A stretch of 64,000 nt of DNA from Bacillota bacterium (GTDB taxonomy: Bacteria; Bacillota; Clostridia; Lachnospirales; Bianqueaceae), in assembly GCA_017442535.1 (NCBI GenBank), contig JAFRZL010000010.1:62001-126000 (forward strand), given 5' to 3'. The notes beneath the pieces are model-generated. The model made no database searches, had not been told where the DNA came from, and saw only the letters and a list, made by a program, of their open reading frames with translations. The position numbers were made by a program, and so were the translations under genes. Below, piece after piece: positions 49,450-58,807 of the stretch (positions within the stretch are counted from its first letter, which is position 1; the number at the start of each line of letters is the position of its first letter).

Positions 49450-51567
49450 TTACTTGATCAGTGTAATATTGCGGAATACGGAAGCCAGAACGTTGGAAAC
49501 GGTGGACATCGTCTTGATGAAGATATCCAGCGCGACGCCGACAACGTCCTTACGGGTGTCACCGACGGTATCGCCGGTAACCGCGGCCTTATGCGCCGCC
49601 GTACCCTTGCCATGGCCCTCGAGAGAACCGCTCTCGATGTACTTCTTGGCGTTATCGAACGCACCACCGGAGTTGCCCATGAAGATCGCACGGGGGATAG
49701 CCACGATGGTTGCACCGACCAGAAGACCGCCGACGAACTCTACGCCGAACAGGAAGCCGCCCACGATCGGGATAACCAGAGCCAGAACGGAGGGAAGAAG
49801 CATCTTCTTGAGAGCGTTCTTCGCGGCCAGGCTGATCATGGAGTTGTAGTCGGGCTTTACAGTGCCTTCCAGCACGCCGGGGATGGACAGAAGCTTGTCG
49901 CCTTCATCGGCCATATCGCGGGCCGCGTCGATGGTATTGTCGGTCAGCAGAGCGGAGAAGTACTCAACCAGAGCACCGCCGATGATACCGCCGGCTACGA
50001 CGACGAAGGAAGCGAAGTTCAGAACAGGCTCAGCGCCGGCAGCGGTGTAGTTGCCAACGTAAGCAATGATCAGGGAAACCGTAGCGAAAGCGGCGGAACC
50101 GATAGCGAAGCCCTTGCCGATAGCGGCAGTGGTATTACCGACGGCATCCAGCTTATCGGTGATCTCACGTACATTGTGAGGCAGATGGCAGCTCTCGGCC
50201 AGACCGCCGGCATTGTCGGCGATGGGTCCGAACGCGTCGATGGAAACGGTGGTTCCAACGAAGGAAAGCATACCCAGAGCGGCAATAGCGATACCGTAGG
50301 TGCCGCAAACCTTACCGGAAACAAACAGGGAGATACCAATCAGAAGGACAGGTCCGATAACGGAACGGGAACCGATGGCGTCGCCCTTGGTGATGACGAA
50401 CGCTTCACCCTCGGTAGCCATTTCGGCCAGCGTACGGGTGGGCTTGTACTCGGTAGCGGTGTAGTACTCGGTGATGGTACCGATGGCAACGCCGCTGACG
50501 ATACCCAGTACGGAGCAGATCCACGGAGAAACCCAGCCGGCCTTGAAGTCGGGAAGGAGCTCGATGCCCTTGAATACGAACATGCTGGCGAAGAAGCCCA
50601 GAACAACGGTGATGCCGGCGGAAATATAGGTGGCAAGATCCAGCTCTTTGGAAGGATTGTTGCCCATCTTCTTGATGGAGGCAAAGCCGAGGCCGATCAG
50701 GCAGCCGAACAGGCCGACGCCCGCCAGAACGATCGGGAAAATGATGTAGCGGTTGAAATTCGCTTCCATAATGGCGGTATTGTTGTGATACAGGGTAACC
50801 GCGATCATCAGAGCGGAAGCCATGGTAGCAACGAAGCTTTCCAGAAGGTCGGAGCAGTTGCCGGCGATGTCGTTGACATTGTCGCCGATGAAGTCAGCGA
50901 TGACGTTGGGAACGCGGCTGTCATCCTCGGGCAGGTCGTGACGCAGCTTAGCCAGAATATCGGAGGAGATATCGGCAGCCTTGGTGTAGTTGCCGCCGGC
51001 CACGCGGTTGAACATGGCAACAACGGAGCAGCCCAGAGAATAAGTGGAGATGCGCATGATGGACGGATTGCAGGTCATGTTGACGAGCAGGCCATGTCCC
51101 TCAGCGTGCTGATCAATACCACAGATGATGAGGATGAGCAGCAGACCGATCATACCGAAGCTCTGAACCGCCAGACCGCTGATGGAGCCGCCGCACAGCG
51201 CCACCTTAACGGTTTCGCCGATGCTTAAGGTCTCGCGGGCCTTGTTGGAAGTACGAACGTTGGCATAGGTAGCGGAACGCATGCCCAGAATACATACAAC
51301 GCTGCTCATCAGAGCGCCCAGAAGGAACGTAAGTCCGCTGGTGGCTTCAATAAACAGGCTGAAGATAAGTGCAACGGCGATCACAACGATACCGATGGCT
51401 TTGAACTCCGTTTTAAGGAATGCAGAAGCACCGCTGCGGATGATGCCGGCCATTTCTACCATTTCGTCGGTACCTTCATCCATCTTCTTGATTTTGAAGA
51501 AGTTGAAGATGACGTAGCAGATGGCCAGCACTGCAACACATAAAATGACGTACCAGACCAAATCCAT
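49450..51567 (-). CDS. hppA: Membrane-bound ion-pumping pyrophosphatase (divergent, K+-dependent type)
   Basis: A 705-residue protein of ~16 membrane helices that couples PPi hydrolysis to H+ and/or Na+ export. The active-site segment reads GGNYTKAADISSDILAKLRH followed by DLPEDDSRVPNVIADFIGDN. Compared with the canonical GGG(I)FTKAADVGADLVGKVE, it keeps the Lys, both Asp and the later Lys, but Gly-Ala is Ser-Ser and the motif-ending Glu is Arg. GDNVND replaces GDNVGD. The GNTTAA sequence (Ala at the K+-selectivity position) suggests K+ dependence. Preceded by a good promoter; monocistronic. H+ versus Na+ specificity cannot be settled. Confidence 0.9.
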   Translation of the reverse strand: MDLVWYVILCVAVLAICYVIFNFFKIKKMDEGTDEMVEMAGIIRSGASAFLKTEFKAIGIVVIAVALIFSLFIEATSGLTFLLGALMSSVVCILGMRSATYANVRTSNKARETLSIGETVKVALCGGSISGLAVQSFGMIGLLLILIICGIDQHAEGHGLLVNMTCNPSIMRISTYSLGCSVVAMFNRVAGGNYTKAADISSDILAKLRHDLPEDDSRVPNVIADFIGDNVNDIAGNCSDLLESFVATMASALMIAVTLYHNNTAIMEANFNRYIIFPIVLAGVGLFGCLIGLGFASIKKMGNNPSKELDLATYISAGITVVLGFFASMFVFKGIELLPDFKAGWVSPWICSVLGIVSGVAIGTITEYYTATEYKPTRTLAEMATEGEAFVITKGDAIGSRSVIGPVLLIGISLFVSGKVCGTYGIAIAALGMLSFVGTTVSIDAFGPIADNAGGLAESCHLPHNVREITDKLDAVGNTTAAIGKGFAIGSAAFATVSLIIAYVGNYTAAGAEPVLNFASFVVVAGGIIGGALVEYFSALLTDNTIDAARDMADEGDKLLSIPGVLEGTVKPDYNSMISLAAKNALKKMLLPSVLALVIPIVGGFLFGVEFVGGLLVGATIVAIPRAIFMGNSGGAFDNAKKYIESGSLEGHGKGTAAHKAAVTGDTVGDTRKDVVGVALDIFIKTMSTVSNVLASVFRNITLIK

Positions 51568-51670
51568 GATTTTACCCCCTGTTGAGAGATTGATTTATGA
51601 CTAAGGCCCTGGAAAGAGCCCTTAGGCATTCAGCATAACGGGAATTCACAGGAAGAATTTCCATATTAGT

Positions 51671-51699
51671 AGTATACTCCCCCAAAAGGATTTCGTCAA
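51671..51699 (-). promoter_or_regulatory. Promoter of the pyrophosphatase gene
   Basis: On the minus strand TTGACG, 17-nt spacer, TATACT, ~100 nt before ATG 51567. The remaining bases up to 51891 (gap of 324) show no other feature apart from the RBS of the next plus-strand gene. Confidence 0.75.
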
Positions 51700-51891
51700 G
51701 GGGAAAAGCAGGATTTAATAATATCTTGTGTGTGCGTGCGTGCGGTGAGGGTGGAGGAAGGGGAGCGAGATACCGGGCGGGAAGACCTTTTCCTAAAAAA
51801 CCGTCCGTTTCCGCCGGCGCGGCAAGTTTTTATATCCAAACGGCGGGAAATGTGGTATACTGTCAGAAGAAAGCGAGGTGAGAGGGACACG

Positions 51892-52260
51892 ATGGTGAAG
51901 ACGAGGACGTGGATCATTATTTTCGGCGTGCTGTTAGCGGTATGCGTCGGCGTAAGTGTGCTGGTCTTTTGCAGGCCGGCCGGGCGGGTGGCGAATATCT
52001 ACCGCGACGGGCAGTGTATTTATTCCGTGGACCTTTCACGGGTCGCGGAAGCCTATGAGATGACGTTTGAAGATGAGCGGGGCAGTAATGTCGTGCGTGT
52101 GGAGCCGGGGCGGATCGCGGTGATCCGTGCGGATTGCCCCGACCAGGTCTGCGTGCATGACGGGTGGCTTGCGGACAGCGGGGCGCCCATCGTCTGCCTG
52201 CCTCACAGGCTGGTTATCCGGCTGGAGAAGGAGGCGATGGCCGATGGCGTGGCCCGGTAA
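51892..52260 (+). CDS. NusG domain II-containing membrane-anchored protein
   Basis: A 122-residue protein: N-terminal membrane anchor (WIIIFGVLLAVCVGVSVLVF), then an extracellular NusG-II-type domain (ANIYRDGQCIYSVDLS, VVRVEPGRIAVIRADCPDQV, CVHDGWLADSGAPIVCLPHR). The pair of Cys in CPDQVC and the final IVCLPH are characteristic of this group. ATG 51892 with GAGGTGAG upstream was chosen; the open frame extends further upstream without a good RBS. It overlaps the Gx-transporter gene, its usual neighbour in Clostridia. Confidence 0.82.
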   Translation: MVKTRTWIIIFGVLLAVCVGVSVLVFCRPAGRVANIYRDGQCIYSVDLSRVAEAYEMTFEDERGSNVVRVEPGRIAVIRADCPDQVCVHDGWLADSGAPIVCLPHRLVIRLEKEAMADGVAR

Positions 52261-52768
52261 TGAAGGCCGGTCCCCGGTCCGGCGTATCGTCATGGACGCG
52301 CTTCTTGCGGCCGTGGCACTGACGATTTTTGTCGTGGAGCTACAGATCCCGATGCCCGTTCCCGTCCCGGGCATGAAGCTTGGGCTTGCCAATATCGTGA
52401 CGGTGGCGGCGCTTTTCTGGCTGACGCCCTGGGATGCCGGACTGATTCTGCTGGTCAGGATTCTGCTGGGATGTTTCCTGACGGGGCGTGTGATGGCGCT
52501 GATTTACAGTCTCGCGGGCGGGCTGCTTTGTTATCTGGCGATGCTTGTGATGAGGAGGATCGTGACGCCCCGGCAGATCTGGGTCTGCAGCGTGATCGGG
52601 GCGCTGATGCACAATGTGGGTCAGATGGCCGCAGCACTGCTGGTCACGGGGACCTGGGCACTCCTCGCTTACCTTCCGGTACTGCTTGCGATCGGCATTT
52701 TTACGGGGCTTTTTACCGGGCTCGCGGCGCAGTTCCTGGTCGCCCGCCTGAAAAACCTCAAATTATAG
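52244..52768 (+). CDS. Gx transporter family protein (heptaprenyl diphosphate synthase component I-like)
   Basis: A ~174-residue membrane protein with five or six hydrophobic segments. The segment PVPGMKLGLANIVTVAALFW is the signature of the Hpre_diP_synt_I/Gx transporter group, thought to be an S-component-like substrate carrier. ATG 52244 has AGGAGG nine bases upstream inside the end of the NusG-II gene, so the two are coupled. Substrate unknown; some relatives sit next to polyprenyl synthases, none is seen here. Confidence 0.82.
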   Translation: MAWPGNEGRSPVRRIVMDALLAAVALTIFVVELQIPMPVPVPGMKLGLANIVTVAALFWLTPWDAGLILLVRILLGCFLTGRVMALIYSLAGGLLCYLAMLVMRRIVTPRQIWVCSVIGALMHNVGQMAAALLVTGTWALLAYLPVLLAIGIFTGLFTGLAAQFLVARLKNLKL

Positions 52769-52799
52769 CCCGAAAAACCTGTTGAAGAATTTGTTCACA

Positions 52800-52824
52800 A
52801 AAGAGCCGTAAAATCGGCTCTTTT
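52800..52824 (+). terminator. Rho-independent terminator
   Basis: AAAGAGCCG-TAAAAT-CGGCTCTTTT closing the NusG-II/Gx operon. Confidence 0.8.
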
Positions 52825-52989
52825 CACGTTTTATTCATAAATAGATCGAAATTTGTTCGAAAGATCGTTATGCATTGTTCATCATTGGAGAGGGATTTCT
52901 TCATAACCCATATCGTATAATAAGGGCGTAATCCGAAAGGATACAGATCATATATCAGCACCCTGTTACGGAGGGGAAAGGAGATTACC

Positions 52990-54300
52990 ATGGAGACCAA
53001 TCAGATGAACGAATTTGAGCTGCAGACTGAGCAGCCGGTAATGATAGAGCCTGCGGACAGCCGCAAGCAGAAAAAAACAGGAAAAGGAGCGGCCAGGCTC
53101 GTTGCACTTGCCCTTTGCTTCTCGTTGTTGGGAGGAGCGCTCGGAGCGGGCGGCGCAATCGTTTGGGCTAACAGCCGCACGGCAAATCAGCCCGCGGCAG
53201 TGCAGACGGCGGAGACCGAGAGGGTGACGCCTTCGGTGAATCTGGCTTACACCGGCAACGGCGAGGCCATGTCACTCGAGGACGTCTATGCGATGAATGT
53301 GAATTCGACGGTCGGCATCCGGACTTCCATCACAACCAATTATTTCGGTTATACCACTACCGCGGCAGCGGCCGGATCCGGATTTATCCTGACGGCTGAC
53401 GGCTATATCGTGACGAATTATCATGTGGTGGAGAATTCCCGCTCGATCTCGGTCACGACTTATGACGGCACTTCCTACGATGCCACACTGGTCGGCTATG
53501 ACGAGGACAATGATGTGGCGGTCCTTAAGATCGACGCCTCCGGCCTGCAGGCCGTGACGCTTGGCGATTCGGACAAGCTGGCGGTTGGCCAGGCGGTTGC
53601 CGCGATCGGCAATCCCCTGGGTGAGCTGACTTTCTCGCTCACTTCCGGCGTGGTCAGCGCCCTGGACCGTGAGATCACGATGTCCAACGGTTCCACGATG
53701 AATCTGATTCAGACGGATGCCGCGATCAATTCCGGCAATTCGGGCGGTGCACTGTTCAACCTCTACGGAGAGGTCGTCGGCATCACCAACGCCAAATATT
53801 CTTCGAATTCTTCCAGTGATGCGTCGATCGATAATATCGGCTTTGCCATTCCGATCAATACGGTCAAGAGCATCGTGGAGAGCATCATGGAGAAAGGGTA
53901 TGTTTCCAAGCCCTTTATCGGTGTGACGGTTACCGAAATCAGTTCGGACAATCAGAAGCTCGGCCTGCCGCAGGGCCTGGCCGTGAACGCAGTAACGGAG
54001 GACGGTCCCGCAGCTAAAGCCGGTGTACAGGCGAATGATATTATTACCGGCGCAAACGGCAATGCGATCAGCAGAATGAGCGACCTGGAAGCGGTGCTTA
54101 GAAAAGCTTCGGTCGGCGATACCATTACGCTGTCGCTGTACCGTCAGGGCAAGACGCTGGAGGTCGAGGTCATCCTTGGCGAAAAGGCAACCTCGTCACA
54201 GCAGCAGGAGGCCGAGTCCCAGCAGACGGAGTCTGAAAACGGCCGGAACGGGATGAATATTTTCCCCGGATTCCCTTGGTTCGGAGGCTTCGGCGGCTGA
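52990..54300 (+). CDS. HtrA/DegP-like membrane-anchored serine protease with PDZ domain
   Basis: A 436-residue protein quality-control protease acting outside the membrane. A short cytoplasmic N-terminus is followed by an anchor (residues ~38-58). Triad: His in VTNYHVVENS, Asp in EDNDVAVLKID, Ser in NSGNSGGALFNL. One PDZ domain at ~300-390 (VSKPFIGVTV ... AAKAGVQANDIITGANGNAI). The C-terminal tail is Gln/Glu/Ser-rich, ending in an aromatic/Gly segment (FPWFGGFGG). RBS GGGGAAAGGAG precedes ATG 52990. Terminator at 54345. Confidence 0.93.
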   Translation: METNQMNEFELQTEQPVMIEPADSRKQKKTGKGAARLVALALCFSLLGGALGAGGAIVWANSRTANQPAAVQTAETERVTPSVNLAYTGNGEAMSLEDVYAMNVNSTVGIRTSITTNYFGYTTTAAAAGSGFILTADGYIVTNYHVVENSRSISVTTYDGTSYDATLVGYDEDNDVAVLKIDASGLQAVTLGDSDKLAVGQAVAAIGNPLGELTFSLTSGVVSALDREITMSNGSTMNLIQTDAAINSGNSGGALFNLYGEVVGITNAKYSSNSSSDASIDNIGFAIPINTVKSIVESIMEKGYVSKPFIGVTVTEISSDNQKLGLPQGLAVNAVTEDGPAAKAGVQANDIITGANGNAISRMSDLEAVLRKASVGDTITLSLYRQGKTLEVEVILGEKATSSQQQEAESQQTESENGRNGMNIFPGFPWFGGFGG

Positions 54301-54344
54301 GATCTCTCCCGACTGAAACAGTATAAAATAGACTTTCAAACCAA

Positions 54345-54380
54345 AACACAGGAGAATTTTTGGATTCTCCCGTGTTTTTT
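54345..54380 (+). terminator. Rho-independent terminator
   Basis: AACACAGGAGAAT-TTTTGG-ATTCTCCCGTGTTTTTT. Confidence 0.85.
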
Positions 54381-54401
54381 GATTATTATTTGCGGAATAA
54401 C

Positions 54402-54430
54402 TTGACAAACCCCAAAGATAGTACTACAAT
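54402..54430 (+). promoter_or_regulatory. Promoter of the BlaI-type repressor, with possible operator
   Basis: TTGACA, 17-nt spacer, TACAAT. The -10 is embedded in TACTACAATATACGGCGTAG, which has a TACTACA half-site like BlaI/MecI operators (TACTACA-TGTAGTA), suggesting autorepression. Confidence 0.6.
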
Positions 54431-54477
54431 ATACGGCGTAGGCTTTCAAACAGGATAGAGATACAGGAGGGATTTAA

Positions 54478-54831
54478 ATGGCAGTGCCTAAGATTAACGA
54501 AAGTGAATACCGTCTTTGTCTGATTCTGTGGGAGAACGAACCGGTTTCCAGCCGGAGGCTTTCCGAGATTTGCCAGGAGCGACTGAATTGGTCCAAGACA
54601 ACCACTTATACCGTTATACGCAGATTGGCTGACCGCGGGGTCTGCCAGAATGTGCACTCCATCGTGACCTCCCTGGTTTCTAAGCAGGAAGCCCAGGCCG
54701 GAGCGCTCACCCAGCTTTTTGAGAAGCGCTTTGAATCCTCGCTTCCGAGCTTCCTTGATGCCTTCGCGGCCATGCAGGGCCTGACGGACGATCAGAAAGC
54801 CCGCATCCGTGCGATTGTGGAAGAAGGCTAA
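54478..54831 (+). CDS. BlaI/MecI-family transcriptional repressor
   Basis: A 117-residue winged-helix repressor. Segments INESEYRLCLILWENEPVSS, LNWSKTTTYTVIRRLADRGV and IVTSLVSKQEAQAGALTQLF follow the penicillinase-repressor family. In BlaI/MecI the C-terminal helices dimerise and are cut after antibiotic sensing by BlaR1/MecR1 (M56 peptidase). No BlaR1-like or beta-lactamase gene is next to it, so it either acts alone or with a distant partner. RBS GGAGG precedes ATG 54478. Confidence 0.85.
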   Translation: MAVPKINESEYRLCLILWENEPVSSRRLSEICQERLNWSKTTTYTVIRRLADRGVCQNVHSIVTSLVSKQEAQAGALTQLFEKRFESSLPSFLDAFAAMQGLTDDQKARIRAIVEEG

Positions 54832-54845
54832 TTAAACGGAATACA

Positions 54846-54873
54846 AAAGCTGCCTCGGAGGAGGCAGTTTTTT
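54846..54873. terminator. Rho-independent terminator
   Basis: AAAGCTGCCTC-GGAG-GAGGCAGTTTTTT after the repressor gene. Confidence 0.82.
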
Positions 54874-54969
54874 AAGTAATCCCGGCAGCGGCGCCGTCAG
54901 CATGACTTTACCGCGGCCGGTTTTTATTATACAGAGAAAGGGACGGATGACATCCTCAACTGCAACGTA

Positions 54970-57900
54970 TCATTGTTTCGTCAACCCGATAAAGAAGTTG
55001 TCGACGTTGTGAACCGTGATCTTGTAGCCATCGCGGGTTTCATTGATCGACTGCCTGGACAGCTTCCCGGAGAAGGCCCCAATGGCATCAGAGGACAGCG
55101 ACAGTTCCTTGAGGTTCAGGATCACGTCTTTCAGGCTGATCCATTCGGCGGTTTGGGTGTAGGTGCGTGCTTCGACCGAGATAGACGTGATGGTTCCGGA
55201 GGCGTCAGTTGTAATGTAGAGACGGGCTTTATCCCCGGTTTTATAGCGTACCGAGTAGCTGCCATCCTCCCCTAATTCCTCTTTCAGCAGCGAAAGCGTT
55301 ATTCCGCTGGCGGCCTGGATATCGTCGATTACCTTTTGGGCGGTTTTGACGGCGGGCGAATTCATGGCAGCTTCTTTCCGGCGCTGCTCTTCTTCGATTT
55401 CTTCTCGGGCCAGCTGCTCGTCCTGATCAAGCTGCTTCAGGAGAGCTTTCGCCCGCTCTTCGATGGACTTATAGGTGTTCTCCAGCGCCTCTTCCAGGAA
55501 AGTTTCGTCGTGAATCGTGACATCGACATTTGAATTCGAATAAGTGACAAAATCCAGGTCAAACTTCAGAGCGGACAGCAGCTCCATATGGGAGGTCTGC
55601 AGGGCCGTGTCCCTGAAGTCGGTGTTTCGGGTATGCATTTTGGCATTGTCATCCGTGCCGGGGAGCGACTGGCCCCAGCCGCCGCCGGATACAACGTCAA
55701 ATACCAGTTTGCCGTCCTCCGGATGATAGATGGCAATTGCTGTCGGCCCGTATGTCGTCAGGTCATCCATCTTGCTTTTTCCGAAGAAGTAGGTAATACC
55801 ATCCCACTGACAGGCGGAGACCTCAATAGTACCGTAACTCAGGCGTTCCATGTAGCCGATATTGCGGGGACCGTCGGCGTGAACCACTTCACCGTTAACC
55901 AGTTCGTACAGATCCAGGTCGACCGATACAACCGGCCGTCCAACCTTATATACCAACGAGGCAATCATATTGTCTGTGATTTCCTTTGCGGAAACGGTCA
56001 CCGTCACCATTTCCTGGGAACCGTCACCATCCAGATCGTCCACCAGAGCGCTCAGCAGGCCCGTACCGCCGCCCTTTGCCATATCTTTGTTTTCGAGCAG
56101 GGTCTTAAAGCTGGCGCCGTCACAGGTGCCGATCTCGGGGACGACATTCTTTCTCAGGTATTCATAGAAAAGTTCTTCCCGGTCATGGGTCAGGACTGTA
56201 ACGAAATCGATATAGTTTTCCTCCTCGTCGATCTGCTGCCGGGTGATGTGCTCATGAGCAGGAGAAAACTCCTGACCATCCTCATCCTTCGCATGGACGG
56301 TAAAGGTATAATCGTAGCGGTTGTCGAGCGAGCACTCCCAGCGCCCCTGTTCATCCGTTGTGACCGTGGTGAAGACTTTATCCGGAGCATCGCTGCGGTA
56401 GATCTCGACCACGGCTCCGGTGGCGAGTTTATTCAGGTCAGAAAGCAGGATAGCCCCACCGACCAGGCAGGTGAGCCAGACCGGCTCCGTAAGCTCATCA
56501 CGGACCTGATAGGGCTCATCCGAAATCATAGGAGACGCAGTACTGCCCGTCAGATTCCCGTCAAACCGGGAGGTGTCGTTAAAATTGCACAGGAGACAAA
56601 AGGCCCGGTTCATAATGGTGCGGTACGCAGCAGCTTGCGGAGTATTCTTGTAATCCTGGTTTTTCGTCATTTCCAGGGAATAAGCCAGTGAATAGCTTCT
56701 CTGCGTCGCCCGAAGCGAAAGAAGAATCCAGGAGCGGATCCGGTTCAGACGCTCCTGAGAGACGCAGCCGTTCATGCCGGCTTCCTGGAAGGCAGAACTG
56801 ATTTCGCGATTCATATAATATGTGACGACGGACTGGATGTTAAGCAGGCAGTCGAGCAGATAGGTGGCCGTCCCCATGCTGATTTCTTTTTTCGCAAAAA
56901 GATCAAATGCGCCCAGACAGGTGTCCGCAATGCCGAAAAACGCCCCGAGGGGACACGCCATGGAGAGCCCCGTCTTTACAAAGAATTCCAGGCCTTCTTC
57001 CCAGACGGCCCCTTCCGCAGCCCGGATCGGATCCCGGTATTCTTCTAACAGCATTGTGGAAGCAGCGCTGAGCAGCGTCACCGCACCATTATTTTTAAAA
57101 TGCTTTGCGTCCGCCGTCTCCAGCAGTTCCAATCCGCGGAGGAAGTCATCTTTCCAGACGCTGCTGCGCTCAGCGATCTCCATATAGCTGTGGAAAAGAG
57201 AGAATACCTCAAGGCCGACATCGATCCAGCCCATTTCTGAAAAGGCTGTTTTATAAATATTCAACGGATCCATAGTGCCGCCGGTCTGAAGCTTAATCAC
57301 TTTTGCGGCATACTGATCCGCCTCCTGCAGCATATCATACAAATCGTCCAGGCTCTCGGGGAGGCCGAACAGACCATGAAGCTCCGAAACCCAGGGAGCA
57401 CTCAGTTCAAGAGGAAAGCCCTCTGCAATCTGCTTAAATTCGTCTTCGTTCTCAATGATATAATTGGAATCTTCCTCCGCGAGGGTCAGAAGCGCCTCTT
57501 CGTACTGATCCTGGACGATGGCATCTTCTCCCCACTTGGGTACTATAACACGCCAATCAATACCTCCGTCCACAACGATGCTAAGTGTGGACCGGAACCC
57601 TTCCTGATATAGTTTTCCGTATGTGTGATAGAGATCCTTCTGGCTCAGCTGAACTGCCTCGATATCGTAACCATATTCCAGCCATACCGACAGAATGTCA
57701 TGGTTTTCCGCCCGGGAAATGACGGCAACATCATCCTCGCTGCGGTCATCGTTGACAAACTGGGCTCTGAGATAATGCAGGAGAGGCATCAGGCTGTACC
57801 AACGGCTGCCGTCCGGCGCGTCATAATACGGAACGGTTTGATTATCGTAGCAGATCCCGTCTTCAGACATGCGGAGATTCAGATAAGACCAGATAGGCTC

Positions 57901-58173
57901 CGTAATGCGGGAGAATATATACATGGTATCGTCATGCACCACTTCGAATCCTGCCAGGGATGCCGCGTCATTTACGGTAACATAGATATCACTGTTATGG
58001 CCCAGCCAGGCCCGCATCGTCCGGATAGACTCGTCGCCCAGTAAGCGGTATTCGAATTCGCCCTGGATATACTCCGGCTTTTCCCGGGACTCAGCCGCAC
58101 GGGCCGGACGTGCCGGGAAAAGGCTGAATAAAATCGATAAAACAAGCAGAAGACTCACAAACTTTTTACTCAT
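54970..58173 (-). CDS. Large secreted multidomain protein, unknown function
   Basis: A 1067-residue exported protein: signal peptide ending near ARPARAAES. Residues ~40-150 resemble copper-amine-oxidase-N-type surface domains (IYVTVNDAASLAGFEVVHDD). The middle (~250-560) is helical. Residues ~580-650 look like a carboxypeptidase-regulatory-type Ig domain (GAVVEIYRSDAPDKVFTTVT, TDEQGRWECSLDNRYDYTFT). Residues ~690-870 may bind calcium (LVDDLDGDGSQEMVTVTVS), then a charged coiled coil (~900-945) and a C-terminal beta domain. ATG 58173 sits eight bases after AGGAGG. It overlaps the membrane-partner gene by eight bases. No enzyme motif recognised. Confidence 0.7.
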   Translation of the reverse strand: MSKKFVSLLLVLSILFSLFPARPARAAESREKPEYIQGEFEYRLLGDESIRTMRAWLGHNSDIYVTVNDAASLAGFEVVHDDTMYIFSRITEPIWSYLNLRMSEDGICYDNQTVPYYDAPDGSRWYSLMPLLHYLRAQFVNDDRSEDDVAVISRAENHDILSVWLEYGYDIEAVQLSQKDLYHTYGKLYQEGFRSTLSIVVDGGIDWRVIVPKWGEDAIVQDQYEEALLTLAEEDSNYIIENEDEFKQIAEGFPLELSAPWVSELHGLFGLPESLDDLYDMLQEADQYAAKVIKLQTGGTMDPLNIYKTAFSEMGWIDVGLEVFSLFHSYMEIAERSSVWKDDFLRGLELLETADAKHFKNNGAVTLLSAASTMLLEEYRDPIRAAEGAVWEEGLEFFVKTGLSMACPLGAFFGIADTCLGAFDLFAKKEISMGTATYLLDCLLNIQSVVTYYMNREISSAFQEAGMNGCVSQERLNRIRSWILLSLRATQRSYSLAYSLEMTKNQDYKNTPQAAAYRTIMNRAFCLLCNFNDTSRFDGNLTGSTASPMISDEPYQVRDELTEPVWLTCLVGGAILLSDLNKLATGAVVEIYRSDAPDKVFTTVTTDEQGRWECSLDNRYDYTFTVHAKDEDGQEFSPAHEHITRQQIDEEENYIDFVTVLTHDREELFYEYLRKNVVPEIGTCDGASFKTLLENKDMAKGGGTGLLSALVDDLDGDGSQEMVTVTVSAKEITDNMIASLVYKVGRPVVSVDLDLYELVNGEVVHADGPRNIGYMERLSYGTIEVSACQWDGITYFFGKSKMDDLTTYGPTAIAIYHPEDGKLVFDVVSGGGWGQSLPGTDDNAKMHTRNTDFRDTALQTSHMELLSALKFDLDFVTYSNSNVDVTIHDETFLEEALENTYKSIEERAKALLKQLDQDEQLAREEIEEEQRRKEAAMNSPAVKTAQKVIDDIQAASGITLSLLKEELGEDGSYSVRYKTGDKARLYITTDASGTITSISVEARTYTQTAEWISLKDVILNLKELSLSSDAIGAFSGKLSRQSINETRDGYKITVHNVDNFFIGLTKQ

Positions 58174-58807
58174 GGCTTCCACCTCCTGCCGTCTGGTTTG
58201 AAAGATAGGTGACGAGGCCCCCGGTCAGCGCATCGGAAAGCTCCGAAGTCATCAGAATTTTCCGGGAAGTGACATAATCCAGGACAACGATGCTGACATT
58301 GAATGTCTCACGGGCGGATTTCGGGGATTTTTCGAGTTTTTTCTGCACCGCCGCCAGAATGGCTTCGTTATCCGCATCCGGGGGGAGATCCTTGACGGCT
58401 TCTTCATAGGCAGCCTTAAACCCGGCGGTTTCGATGGTGGCGTTTACCAGAACATACTTCGTTCCATCCTCATTTTGGACCGTCCGGACCTCGCCGACCT
58501 TATACTTCATGCTTTTTGCGATCGCCGACTGGATGGCCGGGAAGGTCAGGCCGTCCATGCCGTTTGCGTATTCAGCCGCTTTGGAATCGCAGTCATGATA
58601 GAGAGCCAGGAAGCAGCTGACGGTTTTGGGCGCGGCCTCTTCCAGAGGCAGTTCTGCCAATTCCTGCTGAGTCAGGATCGCGGAGGACTTCTTCCCGCCG
58701 ATCACGCCCTGCCTGACCAGAATAAAAATCAGGATTCCTCCCAGAATCACAACCAACCCGATGATGAGGATCAACAGCCGGGATCCTTTTTTCGTTTTCT
58801 GATGCAT
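58166..58807 (-). CDS. Membrane-anchored extracellular protein, partner of the 1067-aa secreted protein
   Basis: A 213-residue protein: basic N-terminus, one membrane segment (LLILIIGLVVILGGILIFILV), then an extracellular domain with SAILTQQELAELPLEEAAPK and NVSIVVLDYVTSRKILMTSE. No known family recognised, although the overall layout resembles DUF5105-like lipoproteins. Start ATG 58807 with AGAAGGGAA upstream was chosen; the frame is open to 58879 but lacks an RBS there. It is the first gene of a two-gene operon. Confidence 0.6.
   Translation of the reverse strand: MHQKTKKGSRLLILIIGLVVILGGILIFILVRQGVIGGKKSSAILTQQELAELPLEEAAPKTVSCFLALYHDCDSKAAEYANGMDGLTFPAIQSAIAKSMKYKVGEVRTVQNEDGTKYVLVNATIETAGFKAAYEEAVKDLPPDADNEAILAAVQKKLEKSPKSARETFNVSIVVLDYVTSRKILMTSELSDALTGGLVTYLSNQTAGGGSHE

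Noticed and set aside
49591-51228. 545-codon open frame opposite the pyrophosphatase gene
   Set aside because: Antisense shadow; low-complexity Gly/Asp/Asn composition and no RBS.
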